From the NCBI GenBank assembly GCA_032881465.1, contig CP126168.1, positions 3,225,501-3,289,500 of the forward strand: DNA of 64,000 nt, written 5' to 3'. The notes below the pieces were generated by a model. That model ran no database searches. It saw nothing but the letters and a program-made list of their open reading frames with translations, and was not told where the DNA came from. The stretch is from Parvibaculaceae bacterium PLY_AMNH_Bact1. Its GTDB lineage: Bacteria > Pseudomonadota > Alphaproteobacteria > Parvibaculales > Parvibaculaceae. This document shows positions 26,620-35,124 of the stretch, one piece after another. A program made the translations under genes and the position numbers. Position 1 is the first letter of the stretch, and each line of letters starts with the position of its first letter.

Positions 26620-29600
26620 CGGACCCCCGCATCCCACAAGGCTTCATTGCCGCTTGCAGCAACGCCGCCAAGGTCTTCTTCCTCATCGTCCTCATCATCC
26701 TCACCGGTCTCAAACACAACCGGGATCACACCACCCAGGCCCGAGGGATCCCCATTGATAAAGCGGTTGTTCCGCTCAATCTCGCGAAGAGAATCAGCAG
26801 AACAGCTCACTGGATCACCGATGAGACAAAAATTCATGTAGTACCGGTTATTCTGGATCAACGCGGTCTCGCCAGATGTCGTGTCACCGCCAAACAGAAT
26901 ATTCTCTTCAAGGCTGGCATTAAAAGCAGACACACGCGTGCCATCTGCCCGAATGACATCGCCGAAAATCAACACCTCTTCAGGCCCGGTGCCTGATGGG
27001 AACAAAACCCCGTCCCCCTTAGACGGCACGTTGAACACAAGCCCTGCCCCCTCAACGCCGCGCCCCGTATTCAACTGGACGACCGATCCAGGCGCCAAAA
27101 TTTGCAGCTGATTGGTGGCGATAAACACATGATCCTCAGCAACACCGAAAAGACTGTGAGGCAAGGCAGCCAAGCCTAGGAGGGGCAAAGACCCTGACTC
27201 AAAAATCTCCAGGAACCTCTCCGTCCCAATCACAACATCATCGGCCGACTCAAGCCGAACACTTCCCAGCCTTCCCGCACCCGTATCCAAACCCAGCTGC
27301 CCAGAAATCAGGATCATTCCAGGTCGCCGATCAAGGCTCGCGGTTTGATACCCAAGCTGTAGAGACGAAAGACCGGCAACGGTACCCGCAGCAATGATGC
27401 GGGATGACTGGTCTGTCCCGATCATCATCGTATCCAGGCTGCTCGTGTTGAGCCGCGCATCCAGCAACAACACATCGTTGGCACCGCCATCTATGTCAAA
27501 ACGACCAGCGGAGATTTTGGTAAGCTCAGATTCATCAATGATGAGCCCTGCAGCCCGTCTGAGTGTGATGCCACCTGTCGTGCCATTACCACCGAGCACG
27601 ATTGTCTGCCCTGTGCGATCGGTCTCTAGAATGAATTGATCGCCCGCGGATATCGACCCGGAGAGATCAAGGTCAGCGACGGTCAACATGACATCGCTTA
27701 AGGCGCCAATCCGATTGAGAAGAGCGCTGCCATTGGATGCATTCAGCACGAGCGTGCCACCCATAGCACTCATCGAACCACCAATCGTCACATTACCCGT
27801 AAGTGCCTGTAGAAATGCGCTGCCATGTGCAGTTCCGGTCCCAGCGACACTCACCGAGCCGCCCACAAGTCGGATATCTTTGGTCGCTTCCAGGTCATTA
27901 ACAGCAATTGGACCGTTGGCCGCGTTGGCGACAATGTCGCCAAGAGTTGCCATTATGCTGCCCGTAGAGGAAATACCCCCAGTAAGCGCGGTCAAAAGAA
28001 CATCTGTCGCTGCCGTAACTCTCCCAATGAGTGAGATTGAGCCAGCTTCTATCTCCAAGTTACTGGTCGAAGAAATATCTCCGACAGTCGCTGTCAGAGC
28101 AGCGGAGGTGCCAGCGGTAGACTTACCCGCGAGGTCAATATCTTGGGCCGACATGGTAATGCTGGTACCTGCCGTCGTGGTCCCCACGTCAATGCTCCCG
28201 GTCGCCGCATTGATCGCGATAGCCCCCGTCGTCGCTGTCACCGCATTGATCGCGATAGCCCCGGCAGTCGCTGTAATCGTGGCATCGGTGGCAGCCAGCG
28301 CCGGACCAGAGACCGTCACCGCCGAGCCCTCAATCTCCAACGCCCCCGTCGAAGACACATCCCCAACCGTTGCCGTCAGCATCGCTGTGGTCGTGGCATC
28401 AGCTTTGCCCGTGAGGTCAATATCTTGGGCCGACATGGTAATGCTGGTACCCGCCGTCGTGGCACCCACGTCGATATTCCCGGTCGCCGCATTGATCGCA
28501 ACAGCCCCGGCCGTTGCCGTCACCGCATCGAGCGTGGCATCCCCTGACGTCGCCGTAATCGTGGCATCGGTGGCAGCCAGCGCCGGACCAGAGACCGTCA
28601 CCGCCGAGCCCTCAATCTCCAACGCCCCCGTCGAAGACACATCCCCAACCGTTGCCGTCAGCATCGCTGTGGTCGTGGCATCAGCTTTGCCCGTGAGGTC
28701 AATATCTTGGGCCGACATGGTAATGCTGGTACCCGCCGTCGTGGCACCCACGTCGATATTCCCGGTCGCCGCATTGATCGCAACAGCCCCGGCCGTTGCC
28801 GTCACCGCATCGAGCGTGGCATCCCCTGACGTCGCCGTAATCGTGGCATCGGTGGCAGCCAGCGCCGGACCAGAGACCGTCACCGCTGAACCTTCAATCT
28901 CCAACGCACCCGTCGAAGACACATTGCCCGCCGTTGCCGTCAGCATCGCGGCGGTCGTGGCTTCGGCTTTGCCTGTCAGATCAATATCCTGACCAGACAC
29001 GGTGATACTAGTCCCCGCAGTCAGAGCGGCAGCATCCACATCGCCTGTGGTGGCGGTAATACCAATCGCGCCCGTCGCAACAATCGCGTCATTGACCGAT
29101 GCATCACCGCTCACCGCCTCAATGGCCGCAGATCCGACAGAGATATCTTGTGCGCTGGCAGCAATAGAGACTGAGCTACCTCGAACGGTCAAAGCCCCCG
29201 TGGCACTAATACCAAGATCTGCAGTCCGGACAGTCTCGGTTCCTGTTGCAGCAACAACCCCACCAACCAAATCCGCACCGCCGAGCAGCATGACAGAACC
29301 TGACCCGGTGCCTACATTTGTCGCCTCGATAACACCATCAACATTTAGAAAGGCGCCGCCTCCCATCGACGACGCAGCGGAGATAATAACATTACTGCCA
29401 CGAGCACTCCCCGCCGCCGTCTGCGTAACAGGGACCGTCTCAGCAGGTGCCATGGCATGATCAACACCAGTATCAATGATAAAATCTGTGACCAGCAGTT
29501 CCTTGTATGGGGCTCCGCCACCCGCCGGCGTCCGATCCGCCTCAGCAAAACTGAGACGAAACGCGTTTGCGCCCCCAAGAAGAACATCCCCATTGTCCGA

Positions 29601-30209
29601 TGTCAGGGACCCTGAATTAGTGACCATCGGCGCCACCAACGCAATCAGCCCCTGCGCCTGAAGATCAGCGGCATTGGTGATTGCTCCCGTCCCGCTTTCT
29701 GTAAAAACGAAGGTTCCGGTGGTTGGATCCGTCGCCATAAAAGCAGCAGTATCAATATCACTCGTGGTGGCCAGTAATCCGCCAACATCAACAACTGCAC
29801 CCGCACCAAACGCAATACCGCCAGGGTCCAAAATCCAAACATGGCCGTTAGCTGTAAGCGCGCCATCAATCATCGTTGGCGTCATAACGTCAACTGTTAC
29901 CCGGTTAACAGCGATAGATGAGCTTGAAGGTTGGATGAAATCGACCGCATCGTTGATCCCAATATTAAAATTGTCCCAATTGATGACCATCTGATCAGAG
30001 TTTTGCTGAACCGTGACGGCAACCCCGCCGCCGCCGGCCATAGACGTAATAGAAGCACCAACACCACCGCCAGCCACAATCGTCCCATTCGTCGGTTCCG
30101 CCTGAGCCCCTGTCATCGCACAGGCCAGCGCAGCCGCACACAACACACCGGCGGGCATCGCCCGACGAACGCCCTTACGCCAAAGCAGGTTAGAGGGTGG
30201 GATCTTCAC
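26616..30209 (-). CDS. Two-partner secretion exoprotein (TpsA, filamentous hemagglutinin N-terminal domain)
   Basis: A secreted protein of 1197 aa. A signal peptide of about 37 residues ends GAQA. The TPS domain (about 40-260) has NFNIGINDAVDFIQPS, then HVWILDPGGIAFGAGA, a variant of the usual NPNGIxFG. The middle is a long beta-helix-like region rich in Ala, Thr, Gly and Asp with 94-residue repeats, two of which are identical at DNA level. The C-terminus has two Cys, a very acidic run (DDEDDEEED) and a short tail. Start is GTG 30209 with GGAGG upstream; it overlaps the TpsB gene by 20 nt. It is probably a surface adhesin exported by TpsB; the coupled CHAT lipoprotein could process it. Confidence 0.9.
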   Translation of the reverse strand: MKIPPSNLLWRKGVRRAMPAGVLCAAALACAMTGAQAEPTNGTIVAGGGVGASITSMAGGGGVAVTVQQNSDQMVINWDNFNIGINDAVDFIQPSSSSIAVNRVTVDVMTPTMIDGALTANGHVWILDPGGIAFGAGAVVDVGGLLATTSDIDTAAFMATDPTTGTFVFTESGTGAITNAADLQAQGLIALVAPMVTNSGSLTSDNGDVLLGGANAFRLSFAEADRTPAGGGAPYKELLVTDFIIDTGVDHAMAPAETVPVTQTAAGSARGSNVIISAASSMGGGAFLNVDGVIEATNVGTGSGSVMLLGGADLVGGVVAATGTETVRTADLGISATGALTVRGSSVSIAASAQDISVGSAAIEAVSGDASVNDAIVATGAIGITATTGDVDAAALTAGTSITVSGQDIDLTGKAEATTAAMLTATAGNVSSTGALEIEGSAVTVSGPALAATDATITATSGDATLDAVTATAGAVAINAATGNIDVGATTAGTSITMSAQDIDLTGKADATTTAMLTATVGDVSSTGALEIEGSAVTVSGPALAATDATITATSGDATLDAVTATAGAVAINAATGNIDVGATTAGTSITMSAQDIDLTGKADATTTAMLTATVGDVSSTGALEIEGSAVTVSGPALAATDATITATAGAIAINAVTATTGAIAINAATGSIDVGTTTAGTSITMSAQDIDLAGKSTAGTSAALTATVGDISSTSNLEIEAGSISLIGRVTAATDVLLTALTGGISSTGSIMATLGDIVANAANGPIAVNDLEATKDIRLVGGSVSVAGTGTAHGSAFLQALTGNVTIGGSMSAMGGTLVLNASNGSALLNRIGALSDVMLTVADLDLSGSISAGDQFILETDRTGQTIVLGGNGTTGGITLRRAAGLIIDESELTKISAGRFDIDGGANDVLLLDARLNTSSLDTMMIGTDQSSRIIAAGTVAGLSSLQLGYQTASLDRRPGMILISGQLGLDTGAGRLGSVRLESADDVVIGTERFLEIFESGSLPLLGLAALPHSLFGVAEDHVFIATNQLQILAPGSVVQLNTGRGVEGAGLVFNVPSKGDGVLFPSGTGPEEVLIFGDVIRADGTRVSAFNASLEENILFGGDTTSGETALIQNNRYYMNFCLIGDPVSCSADSLREIERNNRFINGDPSGLGGVIPVVFETGEDDEDDEEEDLGGVAASGNEALWDAGVR
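28281..28844 (-). repeat. Perfect 282-bp tandem duplication within tpsA
   Basis: Bases 28281-28562 and 28563-28844 read identically, a 94-codon unit. A third, partly identical unit begins at 28845, and diverged units flank both sides. The phase preserves the frame. Identity at silent sites points to recent duplication or gene conversion. Confidence 0.9.
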
Positions 30210-31890
30210 CTAGCCCTCCAATAAAAGCCGCCGCGTCGTCCCAAATCTGCACCGCATCAGCGGTGATGTTGAACAAGACCCGAGCACCAGGTCGGTTTTC
30301 GCCAAGGCCGCGCGGCCGATCGAGCGGCTGCGCATAAGTGATATCGGCCCGCACTTGTTGGTTGAATAGAAGCCTCACACCACCGCCGGCAGACGCCAAC
30401 GTCCGCGCAGGCGTGCCCGTGGTGTCTTCATTCCAATATCGACCGACATCATAAAAAGCGATCAGCTCAGCGCCAATTCGGTCATTCCAGAACTGTTGTT
30501 TGAAGCCGCTTAGCGTCACAGCTGCAGCAATCGCACTGTCCCCTGCCGCAGCTCCGGGATCATATCCACGGCCCACCGTGTAATTACCGAATGAGAACTC
30601 TTCGATCGCCATCAGTGGCGAATGTGCCCACTGGCCTCGGAGATCTATTTCCGCCTTCATGCCCCAAAGCGCCGGCGTTTCAGTAAGAAACTCTCCCGAG
30701 ACCACCCGCGTAAACGGATCTGCCTCCGAACGGGCCAGGTTAGAATCGCCCCGGGCGCTTGCATGAAACCACCGGAGCCCCTGACGCAGCTCTACGTTCC
30801 CCGAAAAGCTCCACTCATCGACCTCAAACTCACCTTCAAGCCCCGCATAAAGCGTCCGAGTTTCATCTTTGCTCAGCGGCACGGCCCCCTGGAACAACTC
30901 TCCTTTGAGGTTCGCCGCTTCAAAACCCAGATATCCTGAAAGGGATTCTTCACGGCGGAGGTAGATAGGATGAGCCAGCTCAATGCCTGCTGTGAGGCTT
31001 TCCGAGGTTGATCCCAACGTCGCGACGGCACCGGAAGGTTCAGCCTCGGCATAGGAGCTCCAGACCCGCGCTGTCAGTCCATCAACCGTCAACCCGCGGG
31101 TATATGCAATTTGACCGCTCACCTGCTCACCAGGTTCCCAAGTATTAAATGCAGCAACCTCCAACTCATCGCCCAGAGGCGCCCAGCCGGGAATATGCGC
31201 AAAAAGTGTCGTACCTTCCCGTCCAAGGTTTTTCGATCCGAAGTTCTGAACATTCACCAAAACCCGGGGGTCTTGTCGCTCCGCGTCTGCAATGAGACGC
31301 ATTGCTCCTGGGCCTTGCTTACCGCGCGCGATTGAAACTCTCGCTGCAAGTCCCGGAACGTCGTTCAAGAGCGCGACGGTGCGCTCCACATCATCAAGCG
31401 CGAGCGGTCCCTTACCGTCCAAGGCCGCGAGTCGCGCCTCCGTCTGAGCTTTGGCGATGGCAGAAGGCCCCAACACAGAGACGCCCTCAACCCATCCTTC
31501 GATGATCTGAAACCTCACACGCCCATTGAGAATTTCCTGTGGCGGCAGCACGACCCGGACGTAAGGGTAGCCTGCGTCCCGGAAAATACCCTCCATTTCA
31601 GTACCCAACGCCCGCAGATCATCTAAGGAAACCGGTCGATTGAGATAGGGCTCCGCAGCCGCTTCAAGTATGGCATCATCGACTGCCGAGGGCTCAGGAA
31701 GGGCGCTCATCCGCTCTAGCAAAACAGCACTGAACTCAATGCTTGGAGCGCTATTTGTCCCTTCTGCAGCTGCCGCAGATGTTGCGGCATCCATTTGCCC
31801 AGGAGTCGGCGCAAAGGTGCTGCAGCCAGCGACCATCAGAGAGAAAAATAAAAGTGCGATACTCCGCACAACCGCCCCCACATTCCACAT
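30190..31890 (-). CDS. TpsB outer-membrane transporter (ShlB/FhaC family), predicted lipoprotein
   Basis: A 566-aa transporter. The leader runs from MWNVGAVVRS to LMVAGC, a good lipobox with Cys23, unusual for this family. A POTRA region lies at about 85-190 (LNGRVRFQIIEGWVEGVSV, then DVERTVALLNDVPG). The 16-strand barrel follows, with the conserved VGRGYDPGA of loop L6 and RADITYAQPLDRP near the C-terminus. It exports the TpsA protein encoded immediately downstream, with which it overlaps by 20 nt. First gene of the TpsB-TpsA-CHAT operon. A CtrA-type site lies about 97 bp upstream. Confidence 0.9.
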   Translation of the reverse strand: MWNVGAVVRSIALLFFSLMVAGCSTFAPTPGQMDAATSAAAAEGTNSAPSIEFSAVLLERMSALPEPSAVDDAILEAAAEPYLNRPVSLDDLRALGTEMEGIFRDAGYPYVRVVLPPQEILNGRVRFQIIEGWVEGVSVLGPSAIAKAQTEARLAALDGKGPLALDDVERTVALLNDVPGLAARVSIARGKQGPGAMRLIADAERQDPRVLVNVQNFGSKNLGREGTTLFAHIPGWAPLGDELEVAAFNTWEPGEQVSGQIAYTRGLTVDGLTARVWSSYAEAEPSGAVATLGSTSESLTAGIELAHPIYLRREESLSGYLGFEAANLKGELFQGAVPLSKDETRTLYAGLEGEFEVDEWSFSGNVELRQGLRWFHASARGDSNLARSEADPFTRVVSGEFLTETPALWGMKAEIDLRGQWAHSPLMAIEEFSFGNYTVGRGYDPGAAAGDSAIAAAVTLSGFKQQFWNDRIGAELIAFYDVGRYWNEDTTGTPARTLASAGGGVRLLFNQQVRADITYAQPLDRPRGLGENRPGARVLFNITADAVQIWDDAAAFIGGLGEDPTL

Positions 31891-32408
31891 CCATTGTTAC
31901 GCTGGGATGATTGGAAAACATCAGGTCTGCGTATCGACCTGAAGCGCGAATTGTACAAAAGATTGCCGACGGGAGTCGGTCCAAAGTTAACTTTTGGTTA
32001 ATCAGAACGCAGCTGAGCTTTTTCCCACACACCTCTCCAACCGCTGGTCGGAAGCCTGTGCAAACCCATCAAAAACACAAGTCCCCATCCCCAAATCACG
32101 GGCAGGCTGAAGCATTCTATTTAGAGACCAATCGCCATCATATAAACCGGCCTTAACCGGCGCGATTCATCCCACGATTAATAAGAGAATGTTAAGTATC
32201 TTTAGGCGGAGCATTATGTTTTGAATGGCGATGGCGGAGAGAAGTCATTTCTGACCCGTGCCCTGCAAGGCACAGAATTCCTCATCATACCCCTGTGATT
32301 TCGGATTATTTGACTTAAGTGAACGTTTTCCGCGTCTGCCGCGTAGAATAAGAATAGGTGAGGTTGGCGTTAACCGGCGCCCCCCAGTTGGAAACAAGGC
32401 CGCTGTAT
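31891..32408. other. Divergent intergenic region between the TPS and RND operons
   Basis: A noncoding stretch of 518 bp. It is AT-richer than its surroundings and holds one full CtrA-type site (31987-32001) and several TTAACC half-sites, including ones near 32153 and 32369. No convincing small gene or RNA is visible. Confidence 0.6.
31987..32001 (-). promoter_or_regulatory. CtrA-type binding site TTAA-N7-TTAA
   Basis: TTAACTTTTGGTTAA matches the full CtrA consensus TTAA-N7-TTAA, and on the minus strand ends in TTAAC. It is 97 bp upstream of the TpsB start, a normal promoter distance. Cell-cycle or surface-state control of the TPS operon is inferred. Confidence 0.5.
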
Positions 32409-33914
32409 ATGAATTCCCCCAAAGTGGTATCCCTAGCCACTCTTCTCATTCTGTCAGGATGCACCCTTGGACCGGATTATGAGCGGGGCAGCTCTTTAAC
32501 CTCAATTCTCGGTCTGGATGGACCTAACGCTGACCCGACAACATTCAACGCGGCGCCCGACCCTGCATCAAGTGCAGCTGAAAACATCTCCCACTGGTGG
32601 GAACGGCTGGGCGATCCGGGCCTGTCCCCTCTTGTTGCGGAAATGTTGTCGAACAACAAGGACCTTGCAGTCTCAGCTGCCCGCATTAGACAGGCCCAGG
32701 CAAGCCTGGAAAACACTACCGGCACACGCCTCCCAAGCCTTGACCTCAATCCAAGCGCCAACCGCTCCTTCACCACGAACAGCGCTGGCGATCGGACCTA
32801 CACAAACAACTTCTCTGTAGGAACAACCTTGTCATGGCAGACGGACCTCTTTGGCAGACTGCGTCGGAGCGAACGGTCACAAGCAGCCAATCTCGCGGCG
32901 GCAGAGGCTGACTGGCAAGGATTGATCCACACACAGATCGCCACGCTGGTGCGCACTCGGGTGGCGCACGCGACCCTGGAGCGACGGCTCGCCGCGACGC
33001 AGGCGATCGCAGAAAGCCGTCGCGCTACATTGAATGCCGTTGAACGTCGATACCGCGCGGGGCTTGAAAGCACCAACGCAGTCGATCTGCATGCAGCTCG
33101 GGAAAACTACACATCAGCTCTTGCAGATATCCCGTCACTTGAAAACGATATTGCAGCAACCACAACCAGTCTGCATGTGTTGCTCGGGCGTATTCCAGGC
33201 ACCGGCCTCCTCAACATGGATACTCTGTCGAACGTGCCGCCACCTCAGGACATACCGATCGGGATCCCGGCGTCCCTTCTAGATCGTCGTCCGGACCTAC
33301 GAGCCGCTGAGTTCAGATTAGAGGCAGCAACAGAAAATGTTGGTGTTGCCATTGCCGACCTTTACCCCAACCTCACGCTCACCGGCAGCCTGAGCTCCAG
33401 CGATGCATCGATCGCAAATCTCTTCGATATTACAAGCCTTGCAGGCTCTCTGATGGCACAGATCACTCAGCCTTTGTTTGATGGCGGTTCGCGGCAAGCC
33501 ACGGTGAGACAACGCGAAGCTCAGATGGCCGAGCAGGCAGCCGCCTATGCTGGCAATATCCTGACGGCGATCAAAGAAGTGGAAGATGCACTTGTGGCAG
33601 AACGCAAGTCAGCCGCCCGGCTGGTCCAGCTGGAGAGCACCCTTCGCGAAGTTCGGTTGGCAGAAGCCAGTTCCTTTGATCGGTTCCGCCGCGGGATTGG
33701 GTCTTATGAAAGACTATTGGAAACACAACGCCGCCTGCAGGCCGCTGAGCAGACTCTTTTGATTGAACAACAAAACAAATGGAATTCTCGCATCAATCTA
33801 CTACTGGCGCTTGGCGGAGATTGGCTGGATTCCGGCTCTCAACAAACACCAAATGCCCAACTCTCGCTTGAAACGAGTACACAGGAAAGTGAGACACATG
33901 AAACGCATTCTTGA
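32409..33914 (+). CDS. RND efflux outer-membrane lipoprotein (NodT/OprM family)
   Basis: A TolC-like outer-membrane channel of 501 aa. The lipoprotein signal MNSPKVVSLATLLILSGC acylates Cys18, then LGPDYERGS follows as in NodT proteins. Two OEP repeats span the rest, with LLDRRPDLRAAEFRLEAA at the junction and coiled-coil helices. Start ATG 32409 puts the lipobox at the right depth; a GTG 51 nt upstream would bury it. It is the first gene of a three-gene efflux operon, and its 3' end overlaps the fusion protein gene by 17 nt. Confidence 0.9.
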   Translation: MNSPKVVSLATLLILSGCTLGPDYERGSSLTSILGLDGPNADPTTFNAAPDPASSAAENISHWWERLGDPGLSPLVAEMLSNNKDLAVSAARIRQAQASLENTTGTRLPSLDLNPSANRSFTTNSAGDRTYTNNFSVGTTLSWQTDLFGRLRRSERSQAANLAAAEADWQGLIHTQIATLVRTRVAHATLERRLAATQAIAESRRATLNAVERRYRAGLESTNAVDLHAARENYTSALADIPSLENDIAATTTSLHVLLGRIPGTGLLNMDTLSNVPPPQDIPIGIPASLLDRRPDLRAAEFRLEAATENVGVAIADLYPNLTLTGSLSSSDASIANLFDITSLAGSLMAQITQPLFDGGSRQATVRQREAQMAEQAAAYAGNILTAIKEVEDALVAERKSAARLVQLESTLREVRLAEASSFDRFRRGIGSYERLLETQRRLQAAEQTLLIEQQNKWNSRINLLLALGGDWLDSGSQQTPNAQLSLETSTQESETHETHS

Positions 33915-35124
33915 TCCGATTACAAAGCGCTTTTCGAAAGAGGCTGCGGATCCAGCTTATCGCGCTGAAAATGTCGGCCGTCTGCAACTCATCCTCGTTG
34001 TCTCGTTCTTCTTATTTGCCGTTCTGGTGTCCAGCCTGCTCTCAGGAACAGACCGCACACCACAGCTAAAGGACGAAGAAGAATTTGCCCCTCTTGTGAA
34101 CTCGACCATTGTGAACCCGGAAACCCGACGGATTGAAATTGTGGGCAGCGGGGCGGTCAGCAGCCAGGTTGACGTTCAAATCATTCCGCAAGTCCAGGGT
34201 CGGGTTGATTGGCTGAGCGCAGTTATGCACCCCGGCGGTTCTTTCTTAAAAGACGAAGTACTGTTCCGCATCGAAGCACGCGACTTCGAACTAGAGGTTG
34301 AACGCCGACGCGCAGAGGTTGCAAGCGCCAGAACCAATCTACAGTTGGAAGAAGCCGAGGGTCTTGCCGCCACAAGGGAATGGGAAGAAATCACGCCAAG
34401 CGAGCCGGTTCCAGACCTTGTCGCGCGCAAACCCCAGATCCGAGACAGGCGTGCCGCCCTCGCCTCAGCCCAAGCTCAGCTCGCCCGCGCCCAACTCGAC
34501 CTGGACCGAACGAATTTCTCATTGCCATTTAATGGAAGGGTCGTCTCCAGCAATGTCGAACTGGGTCAGTTCATGGCCACCGGCCAGTCCTACGGGACCG
34601 TCTATTCGCTGGATGGACTCGAAGTCACTGTGCCCCTAGCAGACAAAGATCTGAAATGGCTCCAACCACTCAACAATGTTGAGGCGATCATCCAGACGTC
34701 ATATCTCGGTGTTGATCGAGTGATCCAGGCAAAGGCCACGCGCGTGTCTGCGCAACTGGACGCCCAGACAAGGTTTGCCTCCGTTATTGTATCCCTAGGC
34801 GAGAACGTAGGTACCGAAGACACACTGCCGCTCGTCCCAGGCGTTTTCGTTTCTGTGACATTTCGCGGTCCTGAACTGGACAACCTGGTCACCGTGCCCA
34901 CAGCCGCTGTTCAGGAGAACGGGAAAATCTGGACCGTTGTAGATCAGCGATTGAAAGTTGCCCAGCCGGAGATTGTGCAAACAGGGCCCACTGTCTCGCT
35001 GATCAGAGGGCTGGCAGCCGGTACAGAAATATTGCTGAGCAATGTTCCAGGGGCAGTTGAAAACATGGCGGTCCGCACCGTCGTCGCAACGACATCAGCG
35101 ATCAACACAGTCGAGGCGCGCTAA
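33898..35124 (+). CDS. RND efflux periplasmic adaptor (membrane fusion protein)
   Basis: A protein of 408 aa with an N-terminal membrane anchor (about residues 30-48), not a cleaved signal. A lipoyl-like barrel half (IIPQVQGRVDWLS) is followed by an alpha-helical hairpin near 120-210, then the second half (RTNFSLPFNGRVVSSNVELGQ, in parts) and beta-barrel and membrane-proximal domains. It links the inner-membrane pump to the channel. ATG 33898 is chosen because AGGAAAG precedes it; the reading frame opens earlier, but that part lies inside the upstream gene. It is joined to the pump gene by a TAATG overlap. Confidence 0.9.
   Translation: MKRILDPITKRFSKEAADPAYRAENVGRLQLILVVSFFLFAVLVSSLLSGTDRTPQLKDEEEFAPLVNSTIVNPETRRIEIVGSGAVSSQVDVQIIPQVQGRVDWLSAVMHPGGSFLKDEVLFRIEARDFELEVERRRAEVASARTNLQLEEAEGLAATREWEEITPSEPVPDLVARKPQIRDRRAALASAQAQLARAQLDLDRTNFSLPFNGRVVSSNVELGQFMATGQSYGTVYSLDGLEVTVPLADKDLKWLQPLNNVEAIIQTSYLGVDRVIQAKATRVSAQLDAQTRFASVIVSLGENVGTEDTLPLVPGVFVSVTFRGPELDNLVTVPTAAVQENGKIWTVVDQRLKVAQPEIVQTGPTVSLIRGLAAGTEILLSNVPGAVENMAVRTVVATTSAINTVEAR

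Noticed and set aside
27688-28992. A 434-residue plus-strand frame opposite tpsA
   Set aside because: It is low-complexity Ala/Val/Ser/Pro, created by the repeats and codon use of tpsA on the other strand.
28135-29010. Regular repeats as a CRISPR array
   Set aside because: Units are 282 bp, contiguous and in frame within an exoprotein; there are no spacers or cas genes.
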